Source of the DNA: Takakia lepidozioides
Taxonomy: Eukaryota; Streptophyta; Takakiopsida; Takakiales; Takakiaceae
DNA length: 64,000 nucleotides
Direction: 5' to 3'
Assembly: GCA_030704615.1 (NCBI GenBank)
Contig: CM060733.1
Coordinates: 28,644,001-28,708,000, forward strand
Shown: in pieces, positions 1 through 9,759 of the stretch
Numbering within the stretch: the stretch's first letter is position 1
Layout of the letters: the number at the start of each line of letters is the position of its first letter
Position numbers and translations under genes: made by a program
Notes under the pieces: model-generated
The model's input: the letters and a program-made list of their open reading frames with translations, nothing else
The model's database searches: none
Told to the model about the DNA's origin: nothing

Positions 1-440
1 ACATTCATAATGAGCATTGTTGTCGCGAGCTTTGTTGACTTGCTCCCATCGTATAATGGCATACATGTCTCCTCCTCAAGTGTGATTGGAATATTGTAAT
101 GGCCACCCGCCACATCATTGCCTTCGTGGTTCTCGTTGCTACCATCATGAACTATTCTCACTCCTTCCGGTCTTTCCTCTTTTTTTGTCGTATCCATCAC
201 TTGAAAAGTTTCGTGTAGCATCCTCTGAACCTCCACACCAGAATCAATTGTTGGTTCAGAATGTTGGATTTCTTCCGGATCAGCACTTGTTATTGGTGGA
301 CTCATGGCCCCAGGGGCGATTTGCAATGTTCTACCATATGTAGAGCCTTGGTGGCCAAGTTTCATGAGCTCGTGGAGGGCGGTTTGAGGAGTGTCTACAG
401 GATGCTCTCATGGTCATGCAAGTGAGAGAAGAGAGGAAAA
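1..440. other. left edge, no gene recognised
   Basis: Short open frames exist (for example 86-343 on the + strand) but none resembles a known family. The stretch precedes the conserved leader of the first Ty3 copy and may be the distal part of a long retrotransposon leader, because copy D has a leader of about 2.4 kb. No LTR or primer-binding site was recognised. Confidence 0.3.
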
Positions 441-947
441 AAAAGGATGTTGGGATGAAAGCATGTTTGGGATTAGGCATTGCTTTAGTTTCCCTTCCTC
501 ATAGCTTTCCACCTTCTCTATAGGCCGAGACCTTTCCGTAGGTGGAGGCAAGAGTCAGTCCAGGTTGCAGGAGTGACACTGTGGAGTTGTTTTTGGTGTG
601 GGGGAGTTGTTGTTTTCATTCTTGTGTTTGGATCCCCTCCACACCTGCATGCTTGATTGTGCGCCATGCTAGTTTTGTGTGGGCGCTTGATTTTATAGGT
701 GGTTGACTGGGGCTTGATCGCCGATTCAACCCTAGAGTATGATGTCGATGGTGAGGCTAGGTTGATGACCAGTCTGACCATCTTTGTTTCTCCTGTGGTG
801 AGGTTGGAGGTGATGACCAGCCAACCATGGCTATGTTAGGAACCTAGTATTTCAAACCATAAGCCGCATCAAGTTCTCTACCCGGTTACCTTGTGGAGAG
901 GGGTTTAGGAACAGGTTCATGACCGGTTGAGTGTCAGTTTGTCAACA
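441..947 (+). repeat. retrotransposon untranslated leader, copy A
   Basis: Closely similar to 12,346-12,915 and 62,345-62,908. Shared landmarks are the GGGATGA-AGCAT start, the segment around CCGTAGGTGGAGGCAAGAG (about 535-555), the CCCCTCCACACCTGCATGC segment (about 633-652) and the CCCGGTTACCTTGTGGAGAG segment before gag. It has no long reading frame and directly precedes gag in copies B and D, so it is read as 5' untranslated leader. In this copy it is joined near 948 to the zinc-knuckle end of gag. Confidence 0.7.
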
Positions 948-1443
948 CGGAGGGGCCCAGTGCTATGGTTTGCATCCTGAGTTGTGTCCAGGCCAGTTCC
1001 AAGGGAACAATGGTGGCTGGGGGCGAGGTGGAGTAGCCCAGAGAGGACGAGGTGCAGGCCAAGGGCAAGCTCAACATGGCCAAGGACGCAGAGGTCAGAG
1101 TGGTGACCAAGGCATGGCCAACCGGCTTCAGCAGCTAGAGCAGAGGCTCGCTGCCATAGCCACAACTCAGGTGGTACTGGCTCCAAGGCCGGATGATCCA
1201 CCTCCTGCTCCTGAGGGAGGAGACATAGGAGGCATGTGATTCATGTGTGGGGCAGCACTACCACTAAGGAGGGGTGTCACTACCACTACCACTATGTGTG
1301 GGGCACCACTACCACTAGTAAGGGGTGTCACTACCACTACCACTATGGGTGGGGCACCACTACCACTAGTGTTGGGCAGTACTACCACTAGTACAAGTGG
1401 AGTAAGCTGCGGCAGTGACTCGAGGAGCAGCATGAGTTCCTGA
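931..1443 (+). pseudogene. gag remnant, end of zinc knuckle and Gly/Gln-rich tail
   Basis: The residues HPEL and PGQ after the last knuckle Cys match the segment after the second CCHC knuckle of copy B (14,100-14,140). What follows is a Gly/Arg/Gln-rich linker, then a Gln/Leu-rich segment and a Pro-rich tail. The main Gag domain of about 350 residues seen in copies B and D is missing, which points to an internal deletion between the gag start and the knuckle. Gag would package element RNA into virus-like particles; this remnant cannot. Confidence 0.55.
1241..1400 (+). repeat. three-unit tandem repeat of about 60 bp
   Basis: Three imperfect units each contain ATGTGTGGGGCA or ATGGGTGGGGCA followed by CACTACCACTA and GGGGTGTCACTACC. 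They read in frame as Thr-rich and Ala-Pro-Leu-Pro-Leu peptides between gag and protease, as expected for a low-complexity linker. Confidence 0.7.
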
Positions 1444-1650
1444 GCCACGGGGTGCGGAGGTGGAGTTTGATCCACAACGTGGGGAGGCAAGCCGTCAGGC
1501 CAGGCTTCCTCAGTCATTCACATTGGTGGAGACAGCGTCGACGCCGTCCATGGCACCTAGTACTCGCCCAACTGTTACCGAGGCGAAGGTTACTATGCCA
1601 TTGGGGAGAGCTACACCTTAGCAATACCACTACCTAGTGTTACTAAGGCT

Positions 1651-2367
1651 ATGGCAGCTAGTGTGTTACTGGGGGCGGCCACATATTTGTGCCAAGCTCC
1701 ATTGTTCTCGGCTACCATGATTGCGACGCCGGGGGTAAGACCAGTTGAGGTGTTCAGGCTGGCAGCTACACTCTGTGAGAGTGAGGAGATTACTACATCA
1801 GAGGAGATAGTGGGAGGTGTAGTGCTGGAGAGATCCTCGGATGTGAGGGTCAAGACTACCACGACGGCGCCATGGCAAGCTGCAGCTGCTAGGTTGGCAG
1901 AGCTGCCAGGTAGGCCAGCCATTGAGCATGCCATGGTGACACCTGGAGTTGTCATGTTAAACAACCAGGATGACATTTTCTGTTTGAGTGGATTGGCAGG
2001 CAAGAGGTACCGGCCACTACGGGTCTTGTTGGACTCGGGAGCTCAGCCATTGATGCTAGGCAGAACTGCTATTGCAGGCTTGGGCCTCGTGGAGGCGGAT
2101 ATGGAGCCGTGCCTTTTCCAGATATAGACATCTCTAGGAGGATCAGAGCGGGCTCGAGGCATGACACGGCATGAGTTGGCTATTAGACTATAGCCGGATC
2201 ATCCTATAGATGGCTCAGTGATGAGAGCCAAGGCCATTGTGATAGACGCGGTCTCGTACAATGTCCTTGTTGGTGGGGTAGTGTTGTACCCCATGGGCTT
2301 CACCCTAGATTTTTTGGAGGAGTCGGCTTCCTATAGGCTTGGATGGTAGTTAAGGGAGGGCCGGCGT
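1651..2367 (+). pseudogene. retropepsin-like aspartic protease region of the Ty3 polyprotein
   Basis: The active-site triad DSGA lies at 2,032-2,043 (context LLDSGAQPL) and is followed by a hydrophobic Leu-Gly-rich stretch typical of retropepsins, which cleave the Gag-Pol polyprotein. The frame runs on toward the methyltransferase in one reading phase, interrupted only by TAG codons at 2,125, 2,191 and 2,347. It is the same frame as the following segment, so the two were once one polyprotein. Confidence 0.6.
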
Positions 2368-3666
2368 GTGCAGCTCCCTGTGACGTTCATAGGAGGAGTT
2401 GCGGTTGCCCACCGAGGCAAGATGTCGACACTGGCAGCATTCACAGCTGCAGTGAGTTGGCCTGAAGAGTTGCTAGAGGGCAACGCTCATTCAGAGGATG
2501 TGTCACCTCCGGGAGAGCAGGATGACATGTATGGTATGGCGAAGTTGTCTGCCATAAATGCTCACACTCCATTGTGGGGCTCGAGCAAGGATTTGCATCG
2601 GATTGTTGATTGTCGTGTGCAACAAGCCTGGGTAGAGGCTTTTGTACCATCAGGAGAGGAGGACAGTGCGGGGATTGCATCAGGTCCACCTCAGTTGTCA
2701 CCATTAGATACCACACAGTGTCCGGATGAAGGCATTTGCCTTCTGGACTTGTTTGGCGGGATCAGCACCGGATTGGCTGCTATGCTATAGGCATGTGTAC
2801 GGGTACGGTGTTACTTGTATGTAGAGAGGGATGAGACTGCACGACGCGTCTCACTCCGTCATGTTGCTCAGTTGGTGCAGCAGTACCTTGAGTTGTTACC
2901 GGTGTCTGCAGTTTGTGGATATCAGCAGGCCTTGCCAGCAGACAGTTCGTTGCTGGGGGCGCAGGATTTGGAGCAGGTTGGCTCCATTGATTTAATAGTG
3001 GCAGGTTGGCCCTGCCAAGGGCATTTATCAACCGGGCATGGCAATGGATTGCGAGACTCGAGGTTGGGTCTGTTTTAGGAGATGGTGCAGGTTTTGCGCC
3101 ACTTACAGCTTCATCAAGCTGTATCTCCAGCATACATCTTGGAGAATGTGCCACTGATGGGCGATTCTCAGGCCAGGGTGATGGCCAGTGTGCATCAAGT
3201 CCGGTCGTGGCTTGGTTAGCAGTGTTGCTAGATGCAGCTGCAGTGGGGTCACGGACTCATCGTCCACGGTTATGGTGGACTAACTTGATGTCACATGCAC
3301 TGCTCAAGTGTGCATTTGATGGGGTGCAGCGGCCAGCACACCTCACAGTGGATAGTATTTTGGATACAGGGAGACAGTCTCAGCATGTGAGACACGATGA
3401 CCGTTCGCCTTTGGCAGTGGTCAACAAGGTGGGTCAACCACGAGCAGCACTACCTACACTGCTCAGCTTCCCAGGATCACATGCTTTCCGGGATAGTAGA
3501 CCTGGCCTCATGTGGGATGTTAGTTGCAGCAGTTAGTGGGGCCTAATGCCGATGAGCGAGAGCGGGCTATGGGTTTTTCCACTGGGACCACGGCGGTGCC
3601 TTCTCTTTCTGAGGCATCACGTTTTCAGGTGTTGGGGCAAGCGATGGATCTCAATTGCTTGACCTG
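2368..3666 (+). pseudogene. C5 cytosine-DNA methyltransferase domain inside the Ty3 polyprotein
   Basis: All core motifs of a C5-DNA methyltransferase appear in canonical order: motif I DLFGGISTG (2,746-2,772), motif IV with the catalytic Cys in GWPCQG (PCQ at 3,010-3,018), motif VI ENV (3,142-3,150), motif VIII RTHRPR (3,252-3,269), and motifs IX-X including ERERAMGF and LGQAMDLN (about 3,555-3,660). This domain would methylate cytosine in DNA using S-adenosylmethionine. The order excludes the permuted DRM type; the GWPC..GLF and HRPR..WTN context is closest to the DNMT3 style. The domain continues the protease frame and lies upstream of reverse transcriptase, so it is part of Pol. It is broken by TAG at 2,788, 3,076 and 3,217, by frameshifts near 3,220 and 3,525, and by the inversion junction at 3,666. 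Confidence 0.85.
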
Positions 3667-3775
3667 TGTCGTGCGCATATATATCGCTACACAACTACAT
3701 CGCTGTCCAAACCACACCACACATATATGCACAATAAAGTAGTCTGCCACAATGCCACAATCGCCCCCCTAGCTG
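3667..3775 (-). repeat. start of 3' LTR and polypurine tract of copy A (minus orientation)
   Basis: Read on the - strand, the purine tract GCTAGGGGGGCGA (about 3,761-3,775) is followed by TGTGGCATTGTGG, then a segment matching the LTR of copy C (GTAGTTGTGTAGCGATAT). The LTR stops at GCGCACGACAC, where the inverted block joins the + strand methyltransferase. Only the first 90-95 bp of the LTR are present here; the remainder lies at 10,560-10,914. Confidence 0.65.
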
Positions 3776-4005
3776 GTGGATAGGTCCCTCTACCTCCAGA
3801 TAGCTACAAGATGTAATAGCCACAGCCGTACTAAGTCCTCTATCACTGTCCCTATTGTACTCAAACTCTATAGACCAAGAGGCCGGGTACAAGAGTAGCC
3901 CCATCGTTAGTCGCCGTCTTGCAATCTGTGAACTTGAGCCAGGACTTCGTGTATTCAAGGTCTCATGTAGCTGGGCCTTGCGTTGCTTGTTAGTATCCAC
4001 TCCCA

Positions 4006-5315
4006 CTATCCAATGCATCGTGGACATAACCAATCCCCATCCGGAACCATCTCAAGAGGTGGAGTCAAGCATCCCATATGCCAACCTCTAGAGCATCGAT
4101 CACACACCAGCATGGTGGCTGCCCCTTTAGCAGACCCACACAACATGCACCTCAAACCTGCAGATACCACTGCCAGGTTTGGGTCAATCCTGCCATCGAC
4201 ATTCGGAAGGTGACATGGCGCACAATTACGCACATGGTCCTTCCAAGTTATGCCATCCCGACCCTCCAAGACCAAGACGCCTGAGGGCAAGACCTCTCGA
4301 ACCCTCAAAATAACACGTCCTGCAGTCACATCCAGGGTCGTAGGAGCAGTCTGCTGCAGATAGACATAGTCACCAGGGTTGAATATCTGAACCCCAGGAC
4401 GATAGCCCCCACCACGTATGGTAGCATACCTCAACGTATCACGGTGTTGTGCAATGGCAGGGTTCTCGAAAGCCATGGGCATGACTCTCTTGAACAACTC
4501 TGCACGCTGCTCACATGCACGTGCCCACACGTCCGGATCGTCAAGGTTAAGAACTGTAGCAGCTTCTCTGCGAATGGATGTAGGCAAATCCGGCTCTCGG
4601 CCAAAGAGAAGAAAGTATGGTGAGAAGGAGGCAAGTGATGCTTGCATACTGAACCTGTAGCCCATGGCTAACCAGGGTAACTGAAGGTCCCAATCTCCTA
4701 GGTGTCCCTTCTGCAAGCCATACTGCGCAAACCCCTCTTTACTATCTGAACAACTCTCTCTGCCAAGCCATCGGCTTCAGGATGATCCCGAGAAGTGGTG
4801 CGGTGGTCTATCAAGGCCTTGTCACACAAAGCCTGAAACTCCCCCAAGAACTCTCTCTCTTGGTCCGTGAGTACCTCAGCTGGAGCACCGAATCGGCTAA
4901 GCACACAATCCAAGAATGCATACGCAGCTCCCTCACTAGCCTTATCAGGCAATGGAACCAATTCAATCCACTTGGAGAAGTGCTCCACCATCACCAACAC
5001 GTACTTGTTGTGGCGCATGGTCAGTGGCAACGGCCCTGCGAAGTCAAGACTCCACCTGTAGCCCAATCCCATGATCGGAAGAGGGTGCAATTGTGGAGTA
5101 GGGGCGTTGAATGAAGCACGCACCCTATCACACACCATGCACCTAGCCACAAATTGTTGCACCTCTGTGTGCATACCACGCCACCAATACTGCCCCTGCA
5201 GTAGACTATGAGTGCGTCGCACCCCAAAATGCCCCAACTCCTCGTGGGCATGGCGCACTAACCGTGCCCGCTGTGTTGGGTGAGGCACAATCCTCACTCG
5301 ACCATCCTCCCACAC
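4006..5315 (-). pseudogene. Ty3 integrase with C-terminal PHD finger
   Basis: From high to low coordinate: an HHCC zinc-binding region (His in HAHEELGHFG, later CMVC), the catalytic core with Asp in LDFAGPL, Asp in LTDQE and Glu in GLAERVV, a frameshift near 4,715, a C-terminal domain, and a C4HC3 PHD finger at about 4,006-4,150 with the pairs CMLC, CDRC, H..C and CPRC. Integrase inserts the cDNA into chromosomal DNA. PHD fingers commonly read histone H3 tails, so by inference this one could direct insertion site choice, as the chromodomain does in chromoviruses. A second copy at 21.7-22.4 kb has the same architecture, so the PHD finger belongs to the family. Confidence 0.85.
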
Positions 5316-5336
5316 TCGGAGCAGGTGTGTCCCCTC

Positions 5337-6100
5337 CTACTTGAACCTCTTGGCTCGTTGTAGGATCCGATCCCTCTCCTTGGCAATCACAGTGGCTGCC
5401 GTGTCTCCAGTGCGGAGGTAGTCCAACACAACTGAATCCTCATGTATATCTTTGGCGCCACCAGGGTCCTCAGACACTTGATCTACAGTCATCCCTGTTG
5501 TAGGTCCAACCTGGCCTTCCGCTGCCAAGATACACAGAATTGCAGATGCATGCCATCCGGGCACCATCTCCTCGTCCGTCTCACCATGCCACCGAGCTCC
5601 AGTGTCATCTTGTTGGCTCGTGCATGGATTGCGACTCAACCCATCTGCATTGCGATTGACCAAACCCGGTCGATGCACCACCTGAAAGTCATACTCTTGA
5701 AGGATGAGTGCCCACCGTGCAAGCTTCCCCGTAAGCTTGTCTGACTCCATCAACCATTTGAGTGGTTGGTGATCCGTGACAAGGGTGAAGAGATTGCCGT
5801 ATAGATAGCACCTGAAGTGTGCCACGGCCCACACTGCAGCTAAGCATTCTCCCTCATATGAGCTATACTTAGACTCTGCAGCGTTGTTTGAGCGGCTAGC
5901 ATAAGCCACTACGAACTCTCTTCCCTTCATCCACCTGTGTGAGCACCGCTCCAAGCCCCAGCATGCTCCAATCTGTATGCAGCTGAAAAGAACGCCCCCT
6001 GATAGGTCGTCTCAAGATGGGCGCCGAGGTCAACCTCGCCTTGAGCTCTTGAAAAGCTTGTTCTTGCTCATCTTCCCACTGCCACTCCTGGTCCACCTTG
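5337..6100 (-). pseudogene. Ty3 RNase H domain
   Basis: The pattern is that of a retroelement RNase H: Asp in LHTDWS, Glu in YEGECLAA, Asp in TDHQPL, and Asp in RNADGLSR. RNase H degrades the RNA strand of the RNA-DNA hybrid during cDNA synthesis. It lies between reverse transcriptase and integrase. The frame changes near 5,955, and a stop separates it from integrase at about 5,337. Confidence 0.8.
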
Positions 6101-7206
6101 GTCAGCTTGGTTAGAGCCTTTGCAATGGCACTAAATCCCTTAACAAACCGTCTGTAATAATTTGCTAACCCACATGAAAGCTCAAACTCGGCTCACATCC
6201 GTGGGGCGAAAACCTGTGCAATGGACTCTACCTTAGTCTGCTGTACCCCCAATCCTCCAGGATATATCATGTGACCCAGATACTCAATCTGGTTGTGGAA
6301 AAACTTGCACTTGCCCGGATGTAACTTCAATCCGTGCGTCCTTAAGCGCTCAAATACCAGAAGGTGTCTCTCATGCTCCTCCACCAAGTAGTACTAAAGA
6401 TGATGATGTCATCTATGTAGCACCAAGCAAATTCCACCCCTGCTAGAATCCTGTCCATGACTTTTGAAACTCAGCGGGAGCGTTTTTAAGCCCAAATGGT
6501 AAGAACCCCCACTGGTATAGGCAATCCTTCCCGTGCTCATTGATCCCCCAGAATGCCGTCTTTTGCTTATCCGCCTCCTTGATCGGCAACTGTGATATCC
6601 GGATCGTAAATCCAACGTGCTAAAGACCTTGGAATGCCCAATGGCATCAAAGATCTCCTCTGGTGTTGGCATGGCATACCTATCGGACTTGGTCTGACGA
6701 TTTACAGGCCGGTAAGCACCGCACATACGTCTCTCCGTCCAATTGCCATAGACATCCTTCTTAGCTGGCATCACTGTGGCTGAAGCATACTCTCCACCAG
6801 AGAGCTCACCAAACCTGCCTCCCAGAGATCTTGAGTCCTCATCTGAATCAAAGACCTCTCCATGTCACTGTATCTATAGGGTCTCCGAAAGATTGGCGTG
6901 TCAGTGGCCAACTCAATACGGATCTCTTGACCCTTCAGTGCTCCCAAGTCCTTCAAACTGAAGGCAAAGCAATTCCTGTAAGCCCTCAGGAACCGCCGTA
7001 TACGTCGTCTCTCTCCTCCGGTGACAATGGGTCCAATGTCAGGCTCCCAATTGTCCTCCGTAACTGCAACCTTAAGTCCAGTGGGCTTAGAGGTAGAGGA
7101 CGCGTCCCGTGGTTGCTATGCTGCAACCTCTTGAGCAGTACTCCCTTCCTGCTCAGTCAATGACAAGGCCTCATCCTGCCCCATCATCTCATCATTGAGA
7201 ACCTCC
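6101..7206 (-). pseudogene. Ty3 reverse transcriptase domain
   Basis: From the N-terminus, segments FRRPYRYSD and LVSSL lie at about 6,780-6,960, then CGAYRPVNRQT and STLDLRSGYH at about 6,550-6,730. The catalytic YIDD (context AWCYIDDIII) lies at about 6,395-6,430, and PGKCKFF with YLGH at about 6,260-6,330. These are the standard RT motifs. At least three frameshifts break the gene. Upstream, at 6,960-7,200, an acidic linker of low conservation joins RT to the methyltransferase C-terminus. Confidence 0.8.
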
Positions 7207-7760
7207 TCATCCCGAGAAGAATCCCCCCACCTCCTCATCCATCACAGCTGCCTTGGCTGCCAACTCCCTCTGAACCTCGAGCACCTCCCACGTGTGCCAT
7301 GGATGTCTACACCCCGTGGTCCTCACCAGCTCGCCCCCACTCGCAGCCTGTACCGTCTCGGTAGGCAGAGAGACCGTCGGGAAGTGCACTCCGCACTCTA
7401 CTTGCTCAGCCATAGCCAAGCTGATAATCCAGGTCAAGCAATTGAGATCCATTGCTTGCCCAACACCTGACGACGTGATGCCTCCGAAAGAGAAGGCACC
7501 GCCGTGGTCCCAGTGGAAAATCCCATAGCCCGCTCTCGCTCGTCGGCATTAGGCTCCACTAACTGTTGCACTGGCTATCCCCCAAGAGGCCAGGTCCACC
7601 ATCCCGAAAAGCAGGGGATCTGGGAAGCCGAGCAGTTGCTTTGTTTAGGTATGCTGCTCGTGGTTGACGCACCCTGTTGGGGACGATCGAGGAAAAAAAG
7701 GTGGAATGCTGTTTACAAATCCAGAGAGAAAGCAGATATACATTCAGCATAGGAACTAGT
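7207..7760 (-). pseudogene. second copy of the methyltransferase C-terminus (motifs IX-X) and linker to RT
   Basis: Read on the - strand, this repeats the + strand segment at about 3,410-3,660: QPRAA, the Arg-Asp-Gly/Pro-Gly-Leu segment, ERERAMGFSTGTTAVPSLSEA and MDLNCLTW. It then continues into an acidic, Val/Glu-rich linker leading to RT. This shows directly that the methyltransferase is encoded between protease and RT rather than being a separate neighbour. The segment starts abruptly at about 7,760 next to PPR-containing DNA. A stop and a frameshift lie between 7,440 and 7,560. Confidence 0.75.
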
Positions 7761-8154
7761 GTGTTATGAGTAGGGTGGGGGTGTTTGCTAGAAAAAATCT
7801 AGGCCGTCAATGTCACCGTTTGAAGCAAGGTGAGGATGTATGCGGATGTGCAAAGGCTGGGATAGCTGAAGGAGCAAGGATAGAGTGTGGGTCCAGATTC
7901 ATCCAATAGGGCAGGATATCAAGCACAAGATTACTTATGATTCCTAGTGGATTAGAGCTACAAGAAAGTGGGCACCTTCTTCTCGACATATTTCAGCTTG
8001 TTTTAGCCATCTCACCAGACTTGGCCCTGAGATGAGATGCAATTGAATGCTGTAAGTTAGTCGTTGCTGTTGATAAGTAGGGTGGGGGTGTTTGCTGGAT
8101 GGAACAATTTCTAGGCTGTCAATTGTCAGCTGCTAGCAGGAATGCAAAGATGTA

Positions 8155-8480
8155 TGCTTGTTTTTGCAGTGTCATAGAGAGCTGAAGGAGCATGGATAGA
8201 GTATGTGTCCAGATTCATCCAAGAGGGCCGGATTTCAAGCTCCACGTTACCTATGATTCCATGTGGAAGGATAGATACAAAAAACCTGCATGGATAGATG
8301 GTCGACTGGAAGCCGCAACAGCAGCGGCACAATTGATAAAATCATGCACTTCTAATGAAGGCACCTTCTTCAACACATTTCACCCTGTTTTCCCCCCTTA
8401 TCAAAATTGGCCCTCAATTTTCATGTTGAATTCTGCAAGTTAGCTGTTGAGTGAATGTAGTTGGGAGTGACTTTGACATG
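8155..8480 (+). repeat. dispersed PPR-associated module
   Basis: The module contains GTCCAGATTCATCCAAGAGG, a YKKPAWIDG-like reading frame and a TTCTTCAACACATTTCACCC segment, then a tail about 100 bp long ending near GACTTTGACATGATACTGCC. Other copies lie near 9,560-9,735 (+), 15,955-16,100 (-), 16,110-16,265 (-), 17,000-17,315 (-), 48,790-49,110 (+) and 49,245-49,440 (+). It adjoins PPR sequence at each place and is probably the 5' part of a PPR gene family copied with it. Confidence 0.65.
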
Positions 8481-9559
8481 ATACTGCCAATGTGACAAGG
8501 ATATGCATTGAACTCATTGGTAGAGGGGATATTGGGATAAACTCTTGGCCATTTGCCATCGTCAAAGCTGAAATTGTACTAGTTGTCATTCTGAACACTG
8601 CCCTGGTGGACATGTATGCCAAATGTGGGTGCAGCAAGCCTAATGCGAAGGGAGAGTTCGACAACATGGCTAAATGAGATGTGGTGTTGTGGAGTTCCAT
8701 GATTGCAAGGTATGTGCAACATTGGTGTGAGATTAAGGCTTTGGAAACCTAAGAGCAAATGATGTGGGAAAGGATGAAGCCAGACCATGTCATGTTCATT
8801 TGTGTTTGTAATATGCATATGCGAGCCTAGAAGCAAGGGGCCAAGAGGTTCATGGTGACATCATCAAAGCTGGAATTGTACCTGATGTCATTTTGAACAT
8901 TCCCTTGGTGTACATGTATGTCAAATGCGAGCCTGGTAGCCCTGGAAAGGACGCAACGGTCCACGGTGACATTGTCAAAGCTAGTATTGTACCACTAGAT
9001 GTCTCTAAACACTGCCTTGGTGGACATGTATGTCAAATGCAAGCCTGGCAGCCCTGAAAAATGGTGCAGAGGTCCACGGTAATATCGTCAAAGCTAGTAT
9101 TGTATCTGATGTGATTCTGAATGTTGCCGTAGTGGACATGTATGCCAAGTTTGGGTAAACTACAAGGATACAAATGGCATGCAGTTTGATAATATGGCTG
9201 AATGAGATGTGGTATCAGCCTAGCCATAATTGCACTTAACTAGAGTAGGCAATGAGTGAAGACGGGGTTCGTGGTGACATTGTCCAAGCTAGAATTGAAT
9301 TGATGTCGTTCTGAAATATGCCCTTGTGGTGAGGGCATGCAGAGCATGAGCGCGGGATGGGGTTTTGGAGACCTGAAAGCAAATGATGGGGGAAGGGGTG
9401 AAGCTCGACCACATAATGTTTGTGTGCGTTTGCAGTGCGTGTGCAAGCCTGGCAGCCCTGGAAAGCACATGCAAAGAGGTACATGTTTGCTTCACCAAAG
9501 CTGGAATTGTACCAGATGTGATTCTGAACAATACCCTCGCGGGCATGGATAGCTGAAGG

Positions 9560-9735
9560 AGCAGGGATAGAATGTGGGCGCAGATTCATCCAAGAGGCCG
9601 GATTTTCAAGCTCCAGATTACCTATGATTCATTATGGAATGATAGCTAGAAGAAACCTGCATGGGTAGATGGTCAACTGGAAGCCGCAGCAGTAGCGGCA
9701 CAATTGATAAAATCAGGCACTGCTAATGAAGGTAG
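9560..9735 (+). repeat. dispersed PPR-associated module, second copy
   Basis: This has the same landmarks as the copy at 8.2 kb, including the reading frame KKPAWVDGQLEAA, which ends at about 9,735 where an unrelated sequence begins. Confidence 0.6.
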
Positions 9736-9759
9736 TGGATTGCTAAAGTTCGAGAGATG

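Larger units (their letters stand above)
7761..9759 (+). pseudogene. PPR-protein fragments inserted in the retrotransposon
   Basis: Degenerate pentatricopeptide repeats are readable in several frames: ALVDMYAKCG near 8,600, then MKPDHVMFICVC near 8,770, and later VCVCSACASLAALE and AGIVPDVIL up to 9,550. PPR proteins bind organellar RNA and guide editing or processing. The segment has many stops and frameshifts and no intact gene. Two copies of a dispersed 5' module lie inside it. Its left end adjoins copy A pol and its right end runs into a CACTA-like terminus at 10,471, so it may be transposon cargo. Confidence 0.6.

Noticed and set aside
1167-1517. Minus-strand ORF opposite gag and its repeat
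   Set aside because: Antisense reading of a low-complexity tandem repeat.
2125-3219. TAG codons as sites of U-to-C RNA editing, as in fern and hornwort organelles
   Set aside because: The element is nuclear and also has frameshifts and an inversion; organellar editing would not act here.
2368-3666. Methyltransferase as a host chromomethylase or DRM gene
   Set aside because: It is in frame with retropepsin, has no introns, is repeated next to RT on the other strand, and its motif order is not the permuted DRM order.
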